A stretch of 64,000 bases of DNA from Natrinema sp046097095 (GCF_046097095.1 NZ_CP175698.1:3224001-3288000), one strand, 5' to 3'; counted from the first letter of the stretch, positions 8,371 to 16,914 are shown. A program made the numbers and translations. The notes: a model not told the origin generated them from the letters alone.

Positions 8371-8598
8371 ATGACCGACGCAGACGCCGCCGCCGACGAC
8401 TGCCAGACGGACAAGACCAAACGGCTCCGATCGGTGTATCTCTCCGTGACCGACGGCGACACTGATCCGGTCGTCGAACCACAGGAGGACGACTCCACGA
8501 CGCGCGAGATTCACGAGGAACGCGCCGACGAGGCCGTCGGTCCCGCAGAGCACCACGGCCTCGACGACGCGATCGGCGATCCGGAACCGGCCGATTGA
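8371..8598 (+). CDS. Small acidic haloarchaeal protein of unknown function
   Basis: A 75-residue, strongly acidic protein with no transmembrane helix or Cys motif. The ATG at 8371 is preferred over upstream in-frame codons because a TATATA-containing AT-rich stretch near 8322-8330 precedes it and the sequence before it is not protein-like. Recognisable features are a short 'KRLRSVYLSVTD' segment that could form a beta strand and a 'TTREIHEERADEA' helix. It resembles widespread uncharacterised short proteins in Natrialbaceae. No function is proposed. Confidence 0.6.
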   Translation: MTDADAAADDCQTDKTKRLRSVYLSVTDGDTDPVVEPQEDDSTTREIHEERADEAVGPAEHHGLDDAIGDPEPAD

Positions 8599-8770
8599 AT
8601 CACCCGCCGAGCCGGTCGTAACGGGCTATCTGCCCTCGCACTCCTAGCCGTTTTCACCGCGATTACCGATCGCTGCTGCGGTTCGCTCGGTACTCAGCGG
8701 CCGGCGAGAGCGAGACGCGACTCTCCCTGTTTTCTCAAGTCTACGTATCATTATTTAACACTGCTAGAAG

Positions 8771-8781
8771 GTTTTAATATT
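8771..8781 (+). promoter_or_regulatory. TATA box for the Tat-secreted protein gene
   Basis: TTTTAATAT at 8772-8780 is about 30 nt upstream of the ATG at 8807. This is the spacing expected for a leaderless haloarchaeal transcript. Confidence 0.5.
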
Positions 8782-8806
8782 ACACAACTATATCAACTTG
8801 ATCGCG

Positions 8807-9730
8807 ATGTCCGATAGAGCAAGCGGCGTAGACGACAGTTCGAATCGATTGCGACGAACCGTGCTAAAGGCCGTCGGCGGTACTGGCCTCGCAGCGACGG
8901 CGCTCCCCGGACTCAGTTCCGCCGCGACCGGTGACGGGTTCCTCTGCTCGGTGGGCGTTCCGACCCTATTCCAGAAGGACGAGACACCGCTCGATCCGGA
9001 GCAGGTCGGTGTCGTCAACGGTCAGTGGAACGCGCACGGAATTTTCATGCACCAAAACGAGTCCTTGCGAGGTTGTGGCCTGTTCGGTGGCAACTGCGAC
9101 TCCTATACGGTCGATTTCCCCTTCGTCATCAGTTGGGCGACCGATGCGGACCCAAGCGACGTCGGCGAAGTCTACGCCAGACTCGCCCTCGAGACCCCTG
9201 GCACCTCCTATGATGGCGGCGGCTGGAGCACGACGATCCGAAGCACCGAAACGACGGTCGAGAGCCAGAACGCCGTCGGCTCGCTCAGCACCGAGTATCA
9301 CACCGAGACCGGAATGTCAGGGAATCTGTTCCGACCCACGTCCCTCGAGCTCGAGGTCGACTTCCGGGATTCCAACATCGCCGACGGTGTCGAGCGACAC
9401 ACCGTCGAGTTCGCGACCCCGAACGAGGGCCTCCTCGAGGCGGCGAACTTGATCGAGACGACGGACACCATCTACGATAACGGCGTGAGGATCGCGAATC
9501 AGCTCGTGAATATCAATTTGAACACACTTCGAAAGGCGGTCCGACTCTGGGCGTACTCGTCGACGGCCGGCAGCATCGACATGATCGACCCGGACGGCCT
9601 CCCCGAGCAAGCGGTCGTGTCGGGAGTTTCGGCGTTCAAGGAGCCGATCGAGGACCAACAGGAGCGCAACGCCTGGGGCGCAGACGCGGTTGCGACCCTC
9701 TCGGGCCCGACGGTCGTTCGCCGTTCGTAG
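8807..9730 (+). CDS. Tat-secreted protein of unknown function
   Basis: A 307-residue protein with a twin-arginine signal ('RLRRTVLKAVGG' then a hydrophobic Ala/Leu stretch ending 'SSAA' near residue 41). The mature part is beta-rich with three Cys in 'FLCSVG' and 'GCGLFGGNCDSY', which could form a disulfide outside the cell. I recognise no catalytic motif. The segment 'DFPFVISWATDADPSDVGEVYARLALE' suggests a beta-sandwich. The ATG at 8807 is chosen over the TTG nine bases earlier because of the TATA spacing. It is single and convergent with pyrD. Confidence 0.75.
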   Translation: MSDRASGVDDSSNRLRRTVLKAVGGTGLAATALPGLSSAATGDGFLCSVGVPTLFQKDETPLDPEQVGVVNGQWNAHGIFMHQNESLRGCGLFGGNCDSYTVDFPFVISWATDADPSDVGEVYARLALETPGTSYDGGGWSTTIRSTETTVESQNAVGSLSTEYHTETGMSGNLFRPTSLELEVDFRDSNIADGVERHTVEFATPNEGLLEAANLIETTDTIYDNGVRIANQLVNINLNTLRKAVRLWAYSSTAGSIDMIDPDGLPEQAVVSGVSAFKEPIEDQQERNAWGADAVATLSGPTVVRRS

Positions 9731-9759
9731 ATCCGCTGCGGATCAGTACCGGGTCTATA

Positions 9760-10833
9760 TTAGTACTCGAGGTCCGCGCCGACCGCGTCCTCGACCGACG
9801 AAAAGCCGTCACGCTCGAGCAGCGCCACGAGCCCCCGGTTGATCCGCTTTGCCGTCGACGGCCCTTCGTAGACGAAGCCGGTGTAGAGCTGGACGAGTGA
9901 GGCACCGGCCCTGATCTTCCGATAGGCGCTCGCAGCGGAATCGACGCCGCCGACGCCGATAATCGGAAGATCGCCGTCGGTGTAGTCGGCGATCGTCCGG
10001 ATCACGTCGGTCGAGCGACCCGCGATCGGTTTCCCGCTGAGCCCACCCCACTCCTCGCGGCGGGGCGACGCGAGACCCTCGCGGCTGGTCGAGGTGTTGG
10101 TCGCGACGATGCCGTCGAGGTCGAACTCCCGGACGATGTCGACGAGATCGAAGATCGACTCGTCGGGTTCGTCGGGGCCGATCTTGACGAGGATCGGCAC
10201 GTCGCGGTCGTTTTCGGCCTCGAGCGTCTCGAAGATCGCCCGGAGGTGGTCGGGCGAGGCCTCGTCGAACTCGTCGGGCGTGTTCGGACAGGAGACGTTG
10301 ACGACGACGTAGTCGGCAAACGGCGAGAGCCGATCGAAGACGCGCCGGTAGTCCTCGATCGCCTCGCGCTCGCTCGAGGAGTTCATCTTCCCGACGTTCA
10401 CGCCGAGGGGGATATTTGGCGTCCCATCGGCCTCGAGTCGGGATTTGACGCGCTCCATCCCCTGGCCGTTGAAGCCCATTCGGTTGACCATCGCCTCGTC
10501 CTCGCGCAGGCGGAACAGCCGAGGGCGGTCGTTGCCGTCTTGCGGGTAGGGTGTGACGGTGCCGATCTCGACGGAGCCAAAGCCCAGCGCCGCGAGGGCG
10601 TGGGTCACTTCGGCGTTCTTGTCGAAGCCGGCGGCGACGCCGACCGGGTTCGGAAACGTGGTATCGAACAGGTCGACCTCGAGGGCCGGATCGTCGTACC
10701 GATAGGCGTACGAAAGCGCCGCCCGCGTCGGTCGCGTCGACTGGGCCGCCCGGAGCGTCCGCTTGCCGAGGTCGTGGGCCGTTTCGGCCGGCAGTTTGAA
10801 CGCGAGGGGGCGAATCCGCGAATACAGCGTCAT
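9760..10833 (-). CDS. pyrD: Dihydroorotate dehydrogenase (quinone), class 2-like
   Basis: A 357-residue FMN enzyme that oxidises dihydroorotate to orotate in pyrimidine synthesis. The N-terminus ('RIRPLAFKLPAETAHDLGKRTLR') matches the membrane-associating quinone-tunnel helices of class 2 enzymes, followed by 'NPVGVAAGFDKNAE'. FMN contacts include 'NRMGFNGQG' and the phosphate-binding 'IIGVGGVDSA' near 295. The catalytic-base loop reads NVSCPNTP: Cys stands where E. coli PyrD has Ser175 and where class 1 enzymes have Cys. Otherwise length and architecture are normal. The ATG overlaps no neighbour. Confidence 0.92.
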   Translation of the reverse strand: MTLYSRIRPLAFKLPAETAHDLGKRTLRAAQSTRPTRAALSYAYRYDDPALEVDLFDTTFPNPVGVAAGFDKNAEVTHALAALGFGSVEIGTVTPYPQDGNDRPRLFRLREDEAMVNRMGFNGQGMERVKSRLEADGTPNIPLGVNVGKMNSSSEREAIEDYRRVFDRLSPFADYVVVNVSCPNTPDEFDEASPDHLRAIFETLEAENDRDVPILVKIGPDEPDESIFDLVDIVREFDLDGIVATNTSTSREGLASPRREEWGGLSGKPIAGRSTDVIRTIADYTDGDLPIIGVGGVDSAASAYRKIRAGASLVQLYTGFVYEGPSTAKRINRGLVALLERDGFSSVEDAVGADLEY

Positions 10834-10903
10834 TATTGGCAGTCCGAACGGCTACCAGGTAAACGTCCCGAAATGCCGGGCGCAAGGGCCACGCGGTCGG
10901 TTT

Positions 10904-12538
10904 TCATTCCCGAAAGCGATCCGCGACCCGCTCACGAAGCACCGTCTTCTGGACCTTCTCCCCGTTGGGTCCCTCCGTCGTCGGGAACTCGTCGACGAAC
11001 TCGAACGCGTCGGGGACCTTGTAGTCGGCCACGCGGGAATCGAGAAACGCCTCGAGCTCCCCCGCGATCAGCCCGTCGTTTTCGGGGACGACGAACGCGA
11101 CCGCGACTTCGCCGTGGCGCGGATGGGGCGCGCCGACAACCTCACAGGAGCGCACGTCGGGGTGAGCTTCGACCGCCGACTGGATCTCCCGCGGTGCGAC
11201 GAGAAAGCCCCGGATCCGCAGGGCGTCGTCGAGCCGCGAGCGGTAGTAAACGTAGCCGTCATCGTCGATCGCGGCGAGATCGCCGGTGTAGAACCACCCC
11301 GAGTCGTCGAAGGCCGCGGCGGTCGCCTCGGGTTTCCCGAGGTAGCCATCGGCCAGGGGGTAGCCCCGGATCGCGAGTTCGCCTTCCTCGCCGGCCGGCA
11401 GTTCCTCGCGGGTCTCGGGATCGACGATCGTCGCCTCGATAGCTGGATGGATCGGCGGCCCGCCGACGCGCTTGCGCCGCTCGATCGGATCGGCGGGATC
11501 GCCGACGAAGAGCTGGCTGTTGGCCTCCGAGAGGCCGTAGGGCTGGACGACCGGGAAGCCGAACCTCGACTCGATGCGCTCGAACAGGTCCGCGTCGAAC
11601 CCCTTGCTGATGAACCCCACGACGCCCTTGTCGACGGTCTCGACGCGCGAGGGCTCGAAGGCGTCGTGCTCGAGCATTCGTTCGAACATCACGCCCAGCC
11701 CGGTGAGATAGGTGGCGTCGTACTCGTCGATCAGTCGGATCGTCTCGCCGGGATCGAAGTGGGTCTGTGCGACGAGCGTACCGCCCGTTGCGAGGACGCT
11801 AAACAGCGTGTTGTAGCCCCAGATGCCACAGAACGGCAGCGTCGCGACGGCGACGTCCTCGTCGGTCACGCCGAGGTGGTCGGCGACGTGCGCCGAGTGG
11901 TTCAACAGCGACCGACTCGACTGGAGACACCCTTTCGGATCGCTCGTCGTCCCGCTCGTGTAGAAAATCGCCGCCGGGGCCTCGGGATCGGTCGCGGGCT
12001 CGAGCTCGCCCCGATCACGCGCTCGCCCCGTCTCGCACACGTCGTCGTAGGCTCGCAGCGCCGGGAGGTCGGCCGCCGACTCGAGGCTCACGACCGCCTC
12101 GAGCGCGGAGATCGAGTCGGGAGCGAACTCGTCGGGCGACTGCTCGGCGACCTCGGGAACCGCGGTCGCGAGCATCTCGTGGTACTCCCGGCCGAGCAGC
12201 TCGTCTTCGGTGACCAGAACGCGCACACCGGCGTCCGCGAGCATGTACTCGAGCTCGCGGGTCCGGTAGCGGGTGTTGACCGCGACCATCGTCGCGCCCA
12301 GAGCGGAGGCCGCGAGTTGACAGGCGATCCACTCGGGCCGGTTGCCCAGCCAGACCGCGATGACGTCGCCCTCCGAAACGCCCAGTCCGGCGAGTCCGCG
12401 GGCGAGCGCCCGACTCTCTGCGAGCAGGTCCTCGTAGGTCCACGTCGTTTCCTCGAAGACGACGGCCCGTCGGTTTGGGGCGGTCGCCGCGACCGCTGCG
12501 ATCCCCTCGTAGATGGTCTCGGTTGGCCACGTGCGCAT
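10904..12538 (-). CDS. Acyl-CoA synthetase (AMP-forming), ANL superfamily
   Basis: A 544-residue adenylate-forming ligase. Core motifs are the P-loop 'IFYTSGTTSDPKG' (about residue 195), 'YGLSEANSQ' (A5-like, about 340), 'GYLGKPEATAAAFDDSGWFYTGDLA' with the ATP-ribose Asp (about 415), 'RSRLDDALRIRGFLVAPREIQ' (hinge, about 440) and near the end 'GPNGEKVQKTVLRE' with the catalytic Lys region. It activates a carboxylic acid, probably a medium or long fatty acid, to its acyl-CoA. Substrate specificity is not readable. The start at 12538 gives the usual 'WPTETIYEGI' N-terminus. A dyad-like TACCACGCGTGGTA directly upstream (12542-12555) could be a FadR-type operator. Confidence 0.9.
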   Translation of the reverse strand: MRTWPTETIYEGIAAVAATAPNRRAVVFEETTWTYEDLLAESRALARGLAGLGVSEGDVIAVWLGNRPEWIACQLAASALGATMVAVNTRYRTRELEYMLADAGVRVLVTEDELLGREYHEMLATAVPEVAEQSPDEFAPDSISALEAVVSLESAADLPALRAYDDVCETGRARDRGELEPATDPEAPAAIFYTSGTTSDPKGCLQSSRSLLNHSAHVADHLGVTDEDVAVATLPFCGIWGYNTLFSVLATGGTLVAQTHFDPGETIRLIDEYDATYLTGLGVMFERMLEHDAFEPSRVETVDKGVVGFISKGFDADLFERIESRFGFPVVQPYGLSEANSQLFVGDPADPIERRKRVGGPPIHPAIEATIVDPETREELPAGEEGELAIRGYPLADGYLGKPEATAAAFDDSGWFYTGDLAAIDDDGYVYYRSRLDDALRIRGFLVAPREIQSAVEAHPDVRSCEVVGAPHPRHGEVAVAFVVPENDGLIAGELEAFLDSRVADYKVPDAFEFVDEFPTTEGPNGEKVQKTVLRERVADRFRE

Positions 12539-12541
12539 TGA

Positions 12542-12555
12542 TACCACGCGTGGTA
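12542..12555. promoter_or_regulatory. Perfect 14-bp palindrome before the acyl-CoA synthetase gene
   Basis: TACCACGCGTGGTA is a perfect palindrome four bases before the start codon. On a leaderless transcript this is at or just around the transcription start, where a repressor would block initiation. It may instead be chance in GC-rich DNA. Confidence 0.3.
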
Positions 12556-12642
12556 TCGGAGACCAGGGGTAAAACGGTTGTGCGCCCGGAGACTCGCGTG
12601 CGAAGCGCAGACCGGCAACGCGACGGCCTGCCGGCCCGCAAC

Positions 12643-12975
12643 TCAGTTTCCGTCGCGGATCCGCTCTGCGTCCGGGCCGAACTCCGAGGCGAGCAGATCG
12701 GGAACGTCGGCCGGCGTCACGTCCGAGTACCAGGTGTTTCGCGGCTGGATCGTGATCGCCGTTCCGTCCTCGCTGCACAGCCCCAGACACGACGTCGTGC
12801 TGACGGAGACCGCCGTCCAGAAGGCGTCTCGCTCGCGTAGCCAGTCTTTGACCGCCGCAACCGTCTCCTCGGCACCGGCCGCGCCGCAACTCGCGTACTC
12901 GGAATCGCGGTCATTGGTACAGACGAAGACGTGCGCCGAGAGGCGCTCGCGGTGCTGTTCGGTCCGTTCGTTCAT
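12643..12975 (-). CDS. Thioredoxin-like (2Fe-2S) ferredoxin
   Basis: A 110-residue protein with four Cys placed as in thioredoxin-fold 2Fe-2S ferredoxins: 'VFVCTND', 'ASCGAAG' and 'SCLGLCSEDG'. It ends with the typical 'W YSDVTPADVPDLLASEF' region. It overlaps the cbtA gene by 4 bp and is presumably translated with it. In haloarchaeal and bacterial cobalamin regions such ferredoxins accompany CbtA/CbtB and may carry electrons for cobalt reduction or ring chemistry. That link is inferred from context. Confidence 0.85.
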   Translation of the reverse strand: MNERTEQHRERLSAHVFVCTNDRDSEYASCGAAGAEETVAAVKDWLRERDAFWTAVSVSTTSCLGLCSEDGTAITIQPRNTWYSDVTPADVPDLLASEFGPDAERIRDGN

Positions 12976-13727
12976 GGATTGATTAACAGCTCCTCGCGTC
13001 GCTCTGTCGCCGGTCGCACGCCGGATCGCGTCTGGAGCCAGCCGAAACAGCCGGCGACGAGCGCCCAGAGGGCGGCCTGGCTCAGGACGGTCAGTCCACG
13101 AAAGGCAGCAACGAGAGCGGTCGGCATCGCGCCGGCGGTCACGATCGTCGGCGCGCCGAGCGCGGTGACGGCTGCGAGCGCGACGGCCGGGACTGCGGCC
13201 GCGACTACCCCGAGCGTGCGGCCCCGGGGAGCGACGCGAGCGTAGCCTCGAACCGACGCCGCGGCGACGACCGCGCCGACGGCCATCATCCCGACGTAGA
13301 TCGCGATCCGCAGCGTCGGTGTGTAGGCCTGTTCGGCACCCGGCGTCGTCGGCGGGAGGACGAGCCAGGGGGCGACCGAGACGCTGAAAAAGCCCGCGCC
13401 GGCCAGGACGTAGGCCTTCGCGTTCCCGCGACCGGGCAGGGCCGGCTCGAGGAAGTAGAACGCCAGCGCGAAGACGCCGCCGAGCAAGATTCCCCAGAGG
13501 ACGCCGCCGCCGACGCTGACCGCTGCGGTCGTCGCCTCGCTTACGACGTGACCGCCGGTGTGGGCGTGCTCGCCGGCAGCGTGAGCATGGCTACCGTGGT
13601 GGCCGCCCTCGGCCACGGTCTCCATGTAGCCGATCAACGGGTTCGCGACGAGCGCCACGTAGGCCCCGTAAGCGAGACCCGCGATCGAACCGGCGAGGAC
13701 GCCTCGCTCGAGGTAGTCGACGAGCAT
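12972..13727 (-). CDS. cbtA: CbtA-type cobalt transporter subunit
   Basis: A 251-residue membrane protein with about six hydrophobic helices. The N-terminal 'LERGVLAGSIAGLAYGAYVALVANPLIGYME' is characteristic of CbtA. A His-rich extracytoplasmic loop with ten His or so at residues 42-60 ('GGHHGSHAHAAGEHAHTGGH') could collect cobalt ions. It follows cbtB with start and stop codons touching. Together they are proposed to take up Co2+ for cobalamin synthesis. No cobalamin riboswitch is visible upstream. Confidence 0.88.
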   Translation of the reverse strand: MLVDYLERGVLAGSIAGLAYGAYVALVANPLIGYMETVAEGGHHGSHAHAAGEHAHTGGHVVSEATTAAVSVGGGVLWGILLGGVFALAFYFLEPALPGRGNAKAYVLAGAGFFSVSVAPWLVLPPTTPGAEQAYTPTLRIAIYVGMMAVGAVVAAASVRGYARVAPRGRTLGVVAAAVPAVALAAVTALGAPTIVTAGAMPTALVAAFRGLTVLSQAALWALVAGCFGWLQTRSGVRPATERREELLINP

Positions 13728-13912
13728 TAGTGACAGATGACGCCGGCCGCGTGCCGGAAATTATGCATCGCGTCGTGGGCCAGCGGTTCCTGAAGGAACA
13801 ACAGTGTGAACGCAAGCGCCGCGGCGAACGCGAAGACGGCCAGCAGTTGGCCGGTGGTGAGTTCGTCGCGCGCCGTTCCAATCCGATCGTGAACGCTATC
13901 AGTCGCAGTCAT
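13727..13912 (-). CDS. cbtB: CbtB-type cobalt transporter small subunit
   Basis: A 61-residue protein with one transmembrane helix (about residues 22-40) and the CbtB C-terminal His signature: 'PLAHDAMHNFRHAAGVICH'. It is the first gene of the cbtB-cbtA-ferredoxin operon; its stop overlaps the cbtA start. The length and His spacing are typical of the family. Confidence 0.88.
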   Translation of the reverse strand: MTATDSVHDRIGTARDELTTGQLLAVFAFAAALAFTLLFLQEPLAHDAMHNFRHAAGVICH

Positions 13913-14157
13913 ACAACTCAGATTTCAATACTGAAACTACGATTGTAAAGCTACCGATCGGCCGAGACCGGCCCTCAACTCGTCCCTCGTCGACTACGCG
14001 GCGGAAACGGGGCAAAACATCACGAATATCTCGGATGAATTCGCCAAAACGGACGACTGCTGTCGGATAACGAAATCGTTTTCCTACGGCTGCCGCTTCA
14101 CTCGACTAACAACGAGAGCCATGTACATCCACCAACGGTCACCCGGGGGGAGACGCC

Positions 14158-15192
14158 GTGGCGGTTGAACGCCTACTCGTTCCGCTGTCGGACACGGTGA
14201 CCGTTCGGCAGACGGTCGGCTACGCCGTCCAGGCAGGCCTCGAGGCCGCCGACTCCCTCGAGTGCCACCTCGTCGTTGCACTTCCCTACGACGCCGACGT
14301 CCCAGAAAGCGATCGCTACCGCGAAGACGCGGCGGAACTGCTCTCGCGGGCGCGAAACTGGGCCGAGGAGGACGCGGGCGACGCGGACGTGACGATCGAG
14401 ACGGCGACCCTCGGAGCCGACGAGTACCTCTTCGGCCCGCGAGATTACGCCGAGATCTTCGACGCCTACGCCGACGACCACGCCATCGACCGCGTGGTCA
14501 TCGACCCCGAGTACCAGCCCGGCGTCACCGCCCAAATCCTCCAGCCCTTGGAGCGCGAACTCGAGCGTATCGGGCTGGCCTACGACGAGGCACCGGTCGA
14601 GCGATCGGCTCGACGCGGCCGGCTCGTCGGCGGGACCGAGGACTTCGACCGGCTATTCGCGACGTTCTGGATCTCGTATGGCTTCTATCTCGTCCTGGGT
14701 GATCCAACCTACTGGTTCGATCTCGTCACCGGCGCGGCGGTCGCCGCTATCGCCGCGGTCTCGCTCGCGCAGGTGACGTTCTCGGTGCCGCTGGACCGGG
14801 TCCAGTCGCCGATCCGGACCGTGCGGTTCGTCCTGTATATCCCGTACCTACTCTGGGAAATCCTCAAGGCCAACATCGCGGTCTCGGCCGCAGTGCTTCG
14901 GCCATCGATGCCGATCGAGCCCACGCTGACGCGGGTCAACGCCCGCGTTCGAAGCGGCCTGCCCCTGACCGCGCTGGCCAACAGCATCACGCTCACGCCC
15001 GGTACCCTCACCGTTCGGGCCACCAACCAGGAGTTGCTCGTCCACACGCTGATCCCAGACGCCCAGGAGGACCTGTTCGACGGCGGCTTAGAGCGTGGCA
15101 TCCGCTTCGTCTTCTACGGCCGGGAGTCGGCGGCGATCCCCTCACCCGAGGAGCGCGACGACGCCGAGATCGTTGGGGGTGACGAGCTATGA
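14158..15192 (+). CDS. mnhE: Mrp/Mnh antiporter subunit E fused to an N-terminal UspA-like domain
   Basis: A 344-residue protein. Residues 1-145 form a universal-stress-protein-like alpha/beta domain ('RLLVPLSDTVTVRQTVGYAVQAG', 'IDRVVIDPEYQPGVTAQILQPLERELE'). Residues 160-330 are MnhE: two to three transmembrane helices ('RLFATFWISYGFYLVLGDPTYWFD') then 'ILKANIAVSAAVLRPSMPIEPTL' and 'ALANSITLTPGTLTVRA'. A GTG start is used, placing a GGGGGGAG-type purine stretch just upstream. It opens a nine-gene operon with overlapping stop/start codons. The Usp part may sense nucleotides or only help assembly. Confidence 0.88.
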   Translation: MAVERLLVPLSDTVTVRQTVGYAVQAGLEAADSLECHLVVALPYDADVPESDRYREDAAELLSRARNWAEEDAGDADVTIETATLGADEYLFGPRDYAEIFDAYADDHAIDRVVIDPEYQPGVTAQILQPLERELERIGLAYDEAPVERSARRGRLVGGTEDFDRLFATFWISYGFYLVLGDPTYWFDLVTGAAVAAIAAVSLAQVTFSVPLDRVQSPIRTVRFVLYIPYLLWEILKANIAVSAAVLRPSMPIEPTLTRVNARVRSGLPLTALANSITLTPGTLTVRATNQELLVHTLIPDAQEDLFDGGLERGIRFVFYGRESAAIPSPEERDDAEIVGGDEL

Positions 15193-15467
15193 CGCCCCCG
15201 CTCGCGGACGTCTTCCTCTCCGCGGCCGCGGCGTTCGTCGTCCTCGCGATCGTATTGCTATATCGCGCCGTCGTCGGACCGACGACCCAAGACCGGCTAC
15301 TGGCGGTGAACGTCCTCGGGACGAACACGGTCGTCATCCTCGCGTTGCTGACCGTGGCTCTCGGCGAGCCGTGGTTCCTCGATATCGCGCTGATCTACGC
15401 CCTGCTGAACTTCCTGATGTCGATCGCGATTTCGAAGTTCACCGTCGAGCGAGGTGGGGTGCTATGA
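15189..15467 (+). CDS. mnhF: Mrp/Mnh antiporter subunit F
   Basis: A 92-residue protein with three transmembrane helices. The 'YRAVVGPTTQDRLLAVNVLGTNTV' loop and 'ALIYALLNFLMSIAISKF' helix are the MrpF signature. It overlaps mnhE by 4 bp (ATGA) and mnhG by 4 bp. It is a small membrane subunit of the multi-component Na+/H+ antiporter. Confidence 0.9.
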   Translation: MTPPLADVFLSAAAAFVVLAIVLLYRAVVGPTTQDRLLAVNVLGTNTVVILALLTVALGEPWFLDIALIYALLNFLMSIAISKFTVERGGVL

Positions 15468-15868
15468 TCGAAGCCCTTCGCTTCTGGGTTGCCGTCGTCT
15501 TCGTCGGACTGGGCGTGTTCTTTACGTTCGTCGCGACGGTCGGCGTCATCCGGCTTCCCGACGTCTACGCCCGCACGCACACGGCTTCGCAGGCGGACAC
15601 CCTCGGGGCCGGGCTGACCCTCGCCGGCGTCGCGGTGGCGCTGGGCTGGCAGCACGCGACGGTGTACACCGTCTTGTTGCTGTTTTTCGTCTTTATCACG
15701 AACCCGACGGCGGCCCACGCGATCGCACGTTCGGCGGCCGAGACGGGCGTCGAGCCGCGACTCGCCGACGACGAGAGCGAGCCGGAGCACGACCCCGAGC
15801 CGGCACCCTCCGGACGAGGTTCGGAGCCGACGGACCACGACGCGGGAACGGGAGGTGACCCGCAGTGA
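15464..15868 (+). CDS. mnhG: Mrp/Mnh antiporter subunit G
   Basis: A 134-residue protein with three transmembrane helices; 'GVIRLPDVYARTHTASQADTLGAGLTLAG' is the MrpG signature. The last 40 residues are an acidic, disordered cytoplasmic tail, longer than in bacterial MrpG. It starts within the mnhF stop (ATGA) and its own stop overlaps the next GTG. Confidence 0.9.
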   Translation: MIEALRFWVAVVFVGLGVFFTFVATVGVIRLPDVYARTHTASQADTLGAGLTLAGVAVALGWQHATVYTVLLLFFVFITNPTAAHAIARSAAETGVEPRLADDESEPEHDPEPAPSGRGSEPTDHDAGTGGDPQ

Positions 15869-16404
15869 GCGCCTTCGCGTACGCACTTGCGATCTTCATA
15901 CTCGCGACTGCGGTCGCGACCGTGCTGTTTCGCGACGTGCTGTCGGTTATCATCGTCTTCGGAGCCTACAGTCTCGGTATGGCGATCCTCTATACCTTCC
16001 TGTTGGCCCCCGACGTGGCGATGACCGAAGCCGCAATCGGGGCCGGCGTCACGACGCTGTTGCTGTTGCTGACGATCGCGCGGACGACACGCCCCTCGAC
16101 CGACGGACTCAGAGAACGGATCCACGTCCCGGGAGCCGTCGCCGTCGGCGCGTTCGTTCTCCTGCTTTGTACCGTCGTCCTCCCCGAGATGTACCCGGTC
16201 GGTATCACCGACACGCCGGTCTGGACGGATCCCCAGGTGACCCAACACTACATCACGGAGACGTACGAAGAGACCGGCGTCGAGAACGCGGTCACGGCCG
16301 TGCTGGCCGCCTACCGTGGATTCGACACGTTCGGCGAGGCGGTCGTCGTCTTCGCCGCCGGCGTCTCAACGCTGCTCGTGTTGAAACGTGAGGTGTTCGC
16401 CTGA
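15865..16404 (+). CDS. MbhD/MbhE-like (DUF4040) antiporter subunit
   Basis: A 179-residue protein that corresponds to the C-terminal part of bacterial MrpA, here a separate gene: residues 1-75 are the DUF4040/MbhD motif ('GAYSLGMAILYTFLLAPDVAMTEAAIGAG'), and residues 95-179 resemble MbhE and the start of MrpB ('AAYRGFDTFGEAVVVFAAGVSTLLVLKRE'). It probably contributes to the proton channel. The GTG start overlaps the mnhG stop and its TGA is followed at once by the next ATG. Confidence 0.88.
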   Translation: MSAFAYALAIFILATAVATVLFRDVLSVIIVFGAYSLGMAILYTFLLAPDVAMTEAAIGAGVTTLLLLLTIARTTRPSTDGLRERIHVPGAVAVGAFVLLLCTVVLPEMYPVGITDTPVWTDPQVTQHYITETYEETGVENAVTAVLAAYRGFDTFGEAVVVFAAGVSTLLVLKREVFA

Positions 16405-16914
16405 ATGGCAGACTCTTACGACGATACGTACACCGAAAGCCAAGTGATCATGACCGCCGTGAAGATCATCGCACCGTTTACGCTCACCTACGGGCTGTTC
16501 ATGACCTTCCACGGAGGCGACGCCCCCGGCGGCGGGTTCCAGGGCGGCACCATCGTCGGCGTCACGGTCCTCATGCTCGCCTTTGCCTTCGGGATTGAGC
16601 CGACCCGTCAGTGGCTCCGCAACTCCTTGCTCGTCGGCCTCGTCACCGGCGGCGTCGTCATCTTCGGCGCGATCGGCCTCGCGATGGTCGCGCTGGGCGG
16701 AGAGTTCCTCGAGTTCTATCAGCTCAAGGAAACCTTCCACGTCAAACCGAAATGGGGACTCGAGGCCGTCGAGATCCTCGGCATCGCGCTGATCGTCTCG
16801 GGGACCATGGTCGGCCTGTTCTTCTCGATGGCGGCGGGGTTCGAGCCCGAACGCCCGAGCGGGACCGGCGGGACCGGCCGGTCGGACGACCGGGAGGTGA
16901 GCGACGATGATTGA
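16405..16914 (+). CDS. mnhB: Mrp/Mnh antiporter subunit B
   Basis: A 169-residue membrane protein with four transmembrane helices and the MnhB signature 'FHGGDAPGGGFQGGTIVG'. Its start codon directly follows the previous stop. The C-terminal 20 residues are a charged cytoplasmic tail. It overlaps mnhC by 8 bp. Confidence 0.92.
   Translation: MADSYDDTYTESQVIMTAVKIIAPFTLTYGLFMTFHGGDAPGGGFQGGTIVGVTVLMLAFAFGIEPTRQWLRNSLLVGLVTGGVVIFGAIGLAMVALGGEFLEFYQLKETFHVKPKWGLEAVEILGIALIVSGTMVGLFFSMAAGFEPERPSGTGGTGRSDDREVSDDD

Noticed and set aside
14069..14080. AACGAAATCGTT inverted repeat before the antiporter operon
   Set aside because: Only a 5-bp arm with 2-bp spacer in GC-rich DNA; too weak to call an operator.
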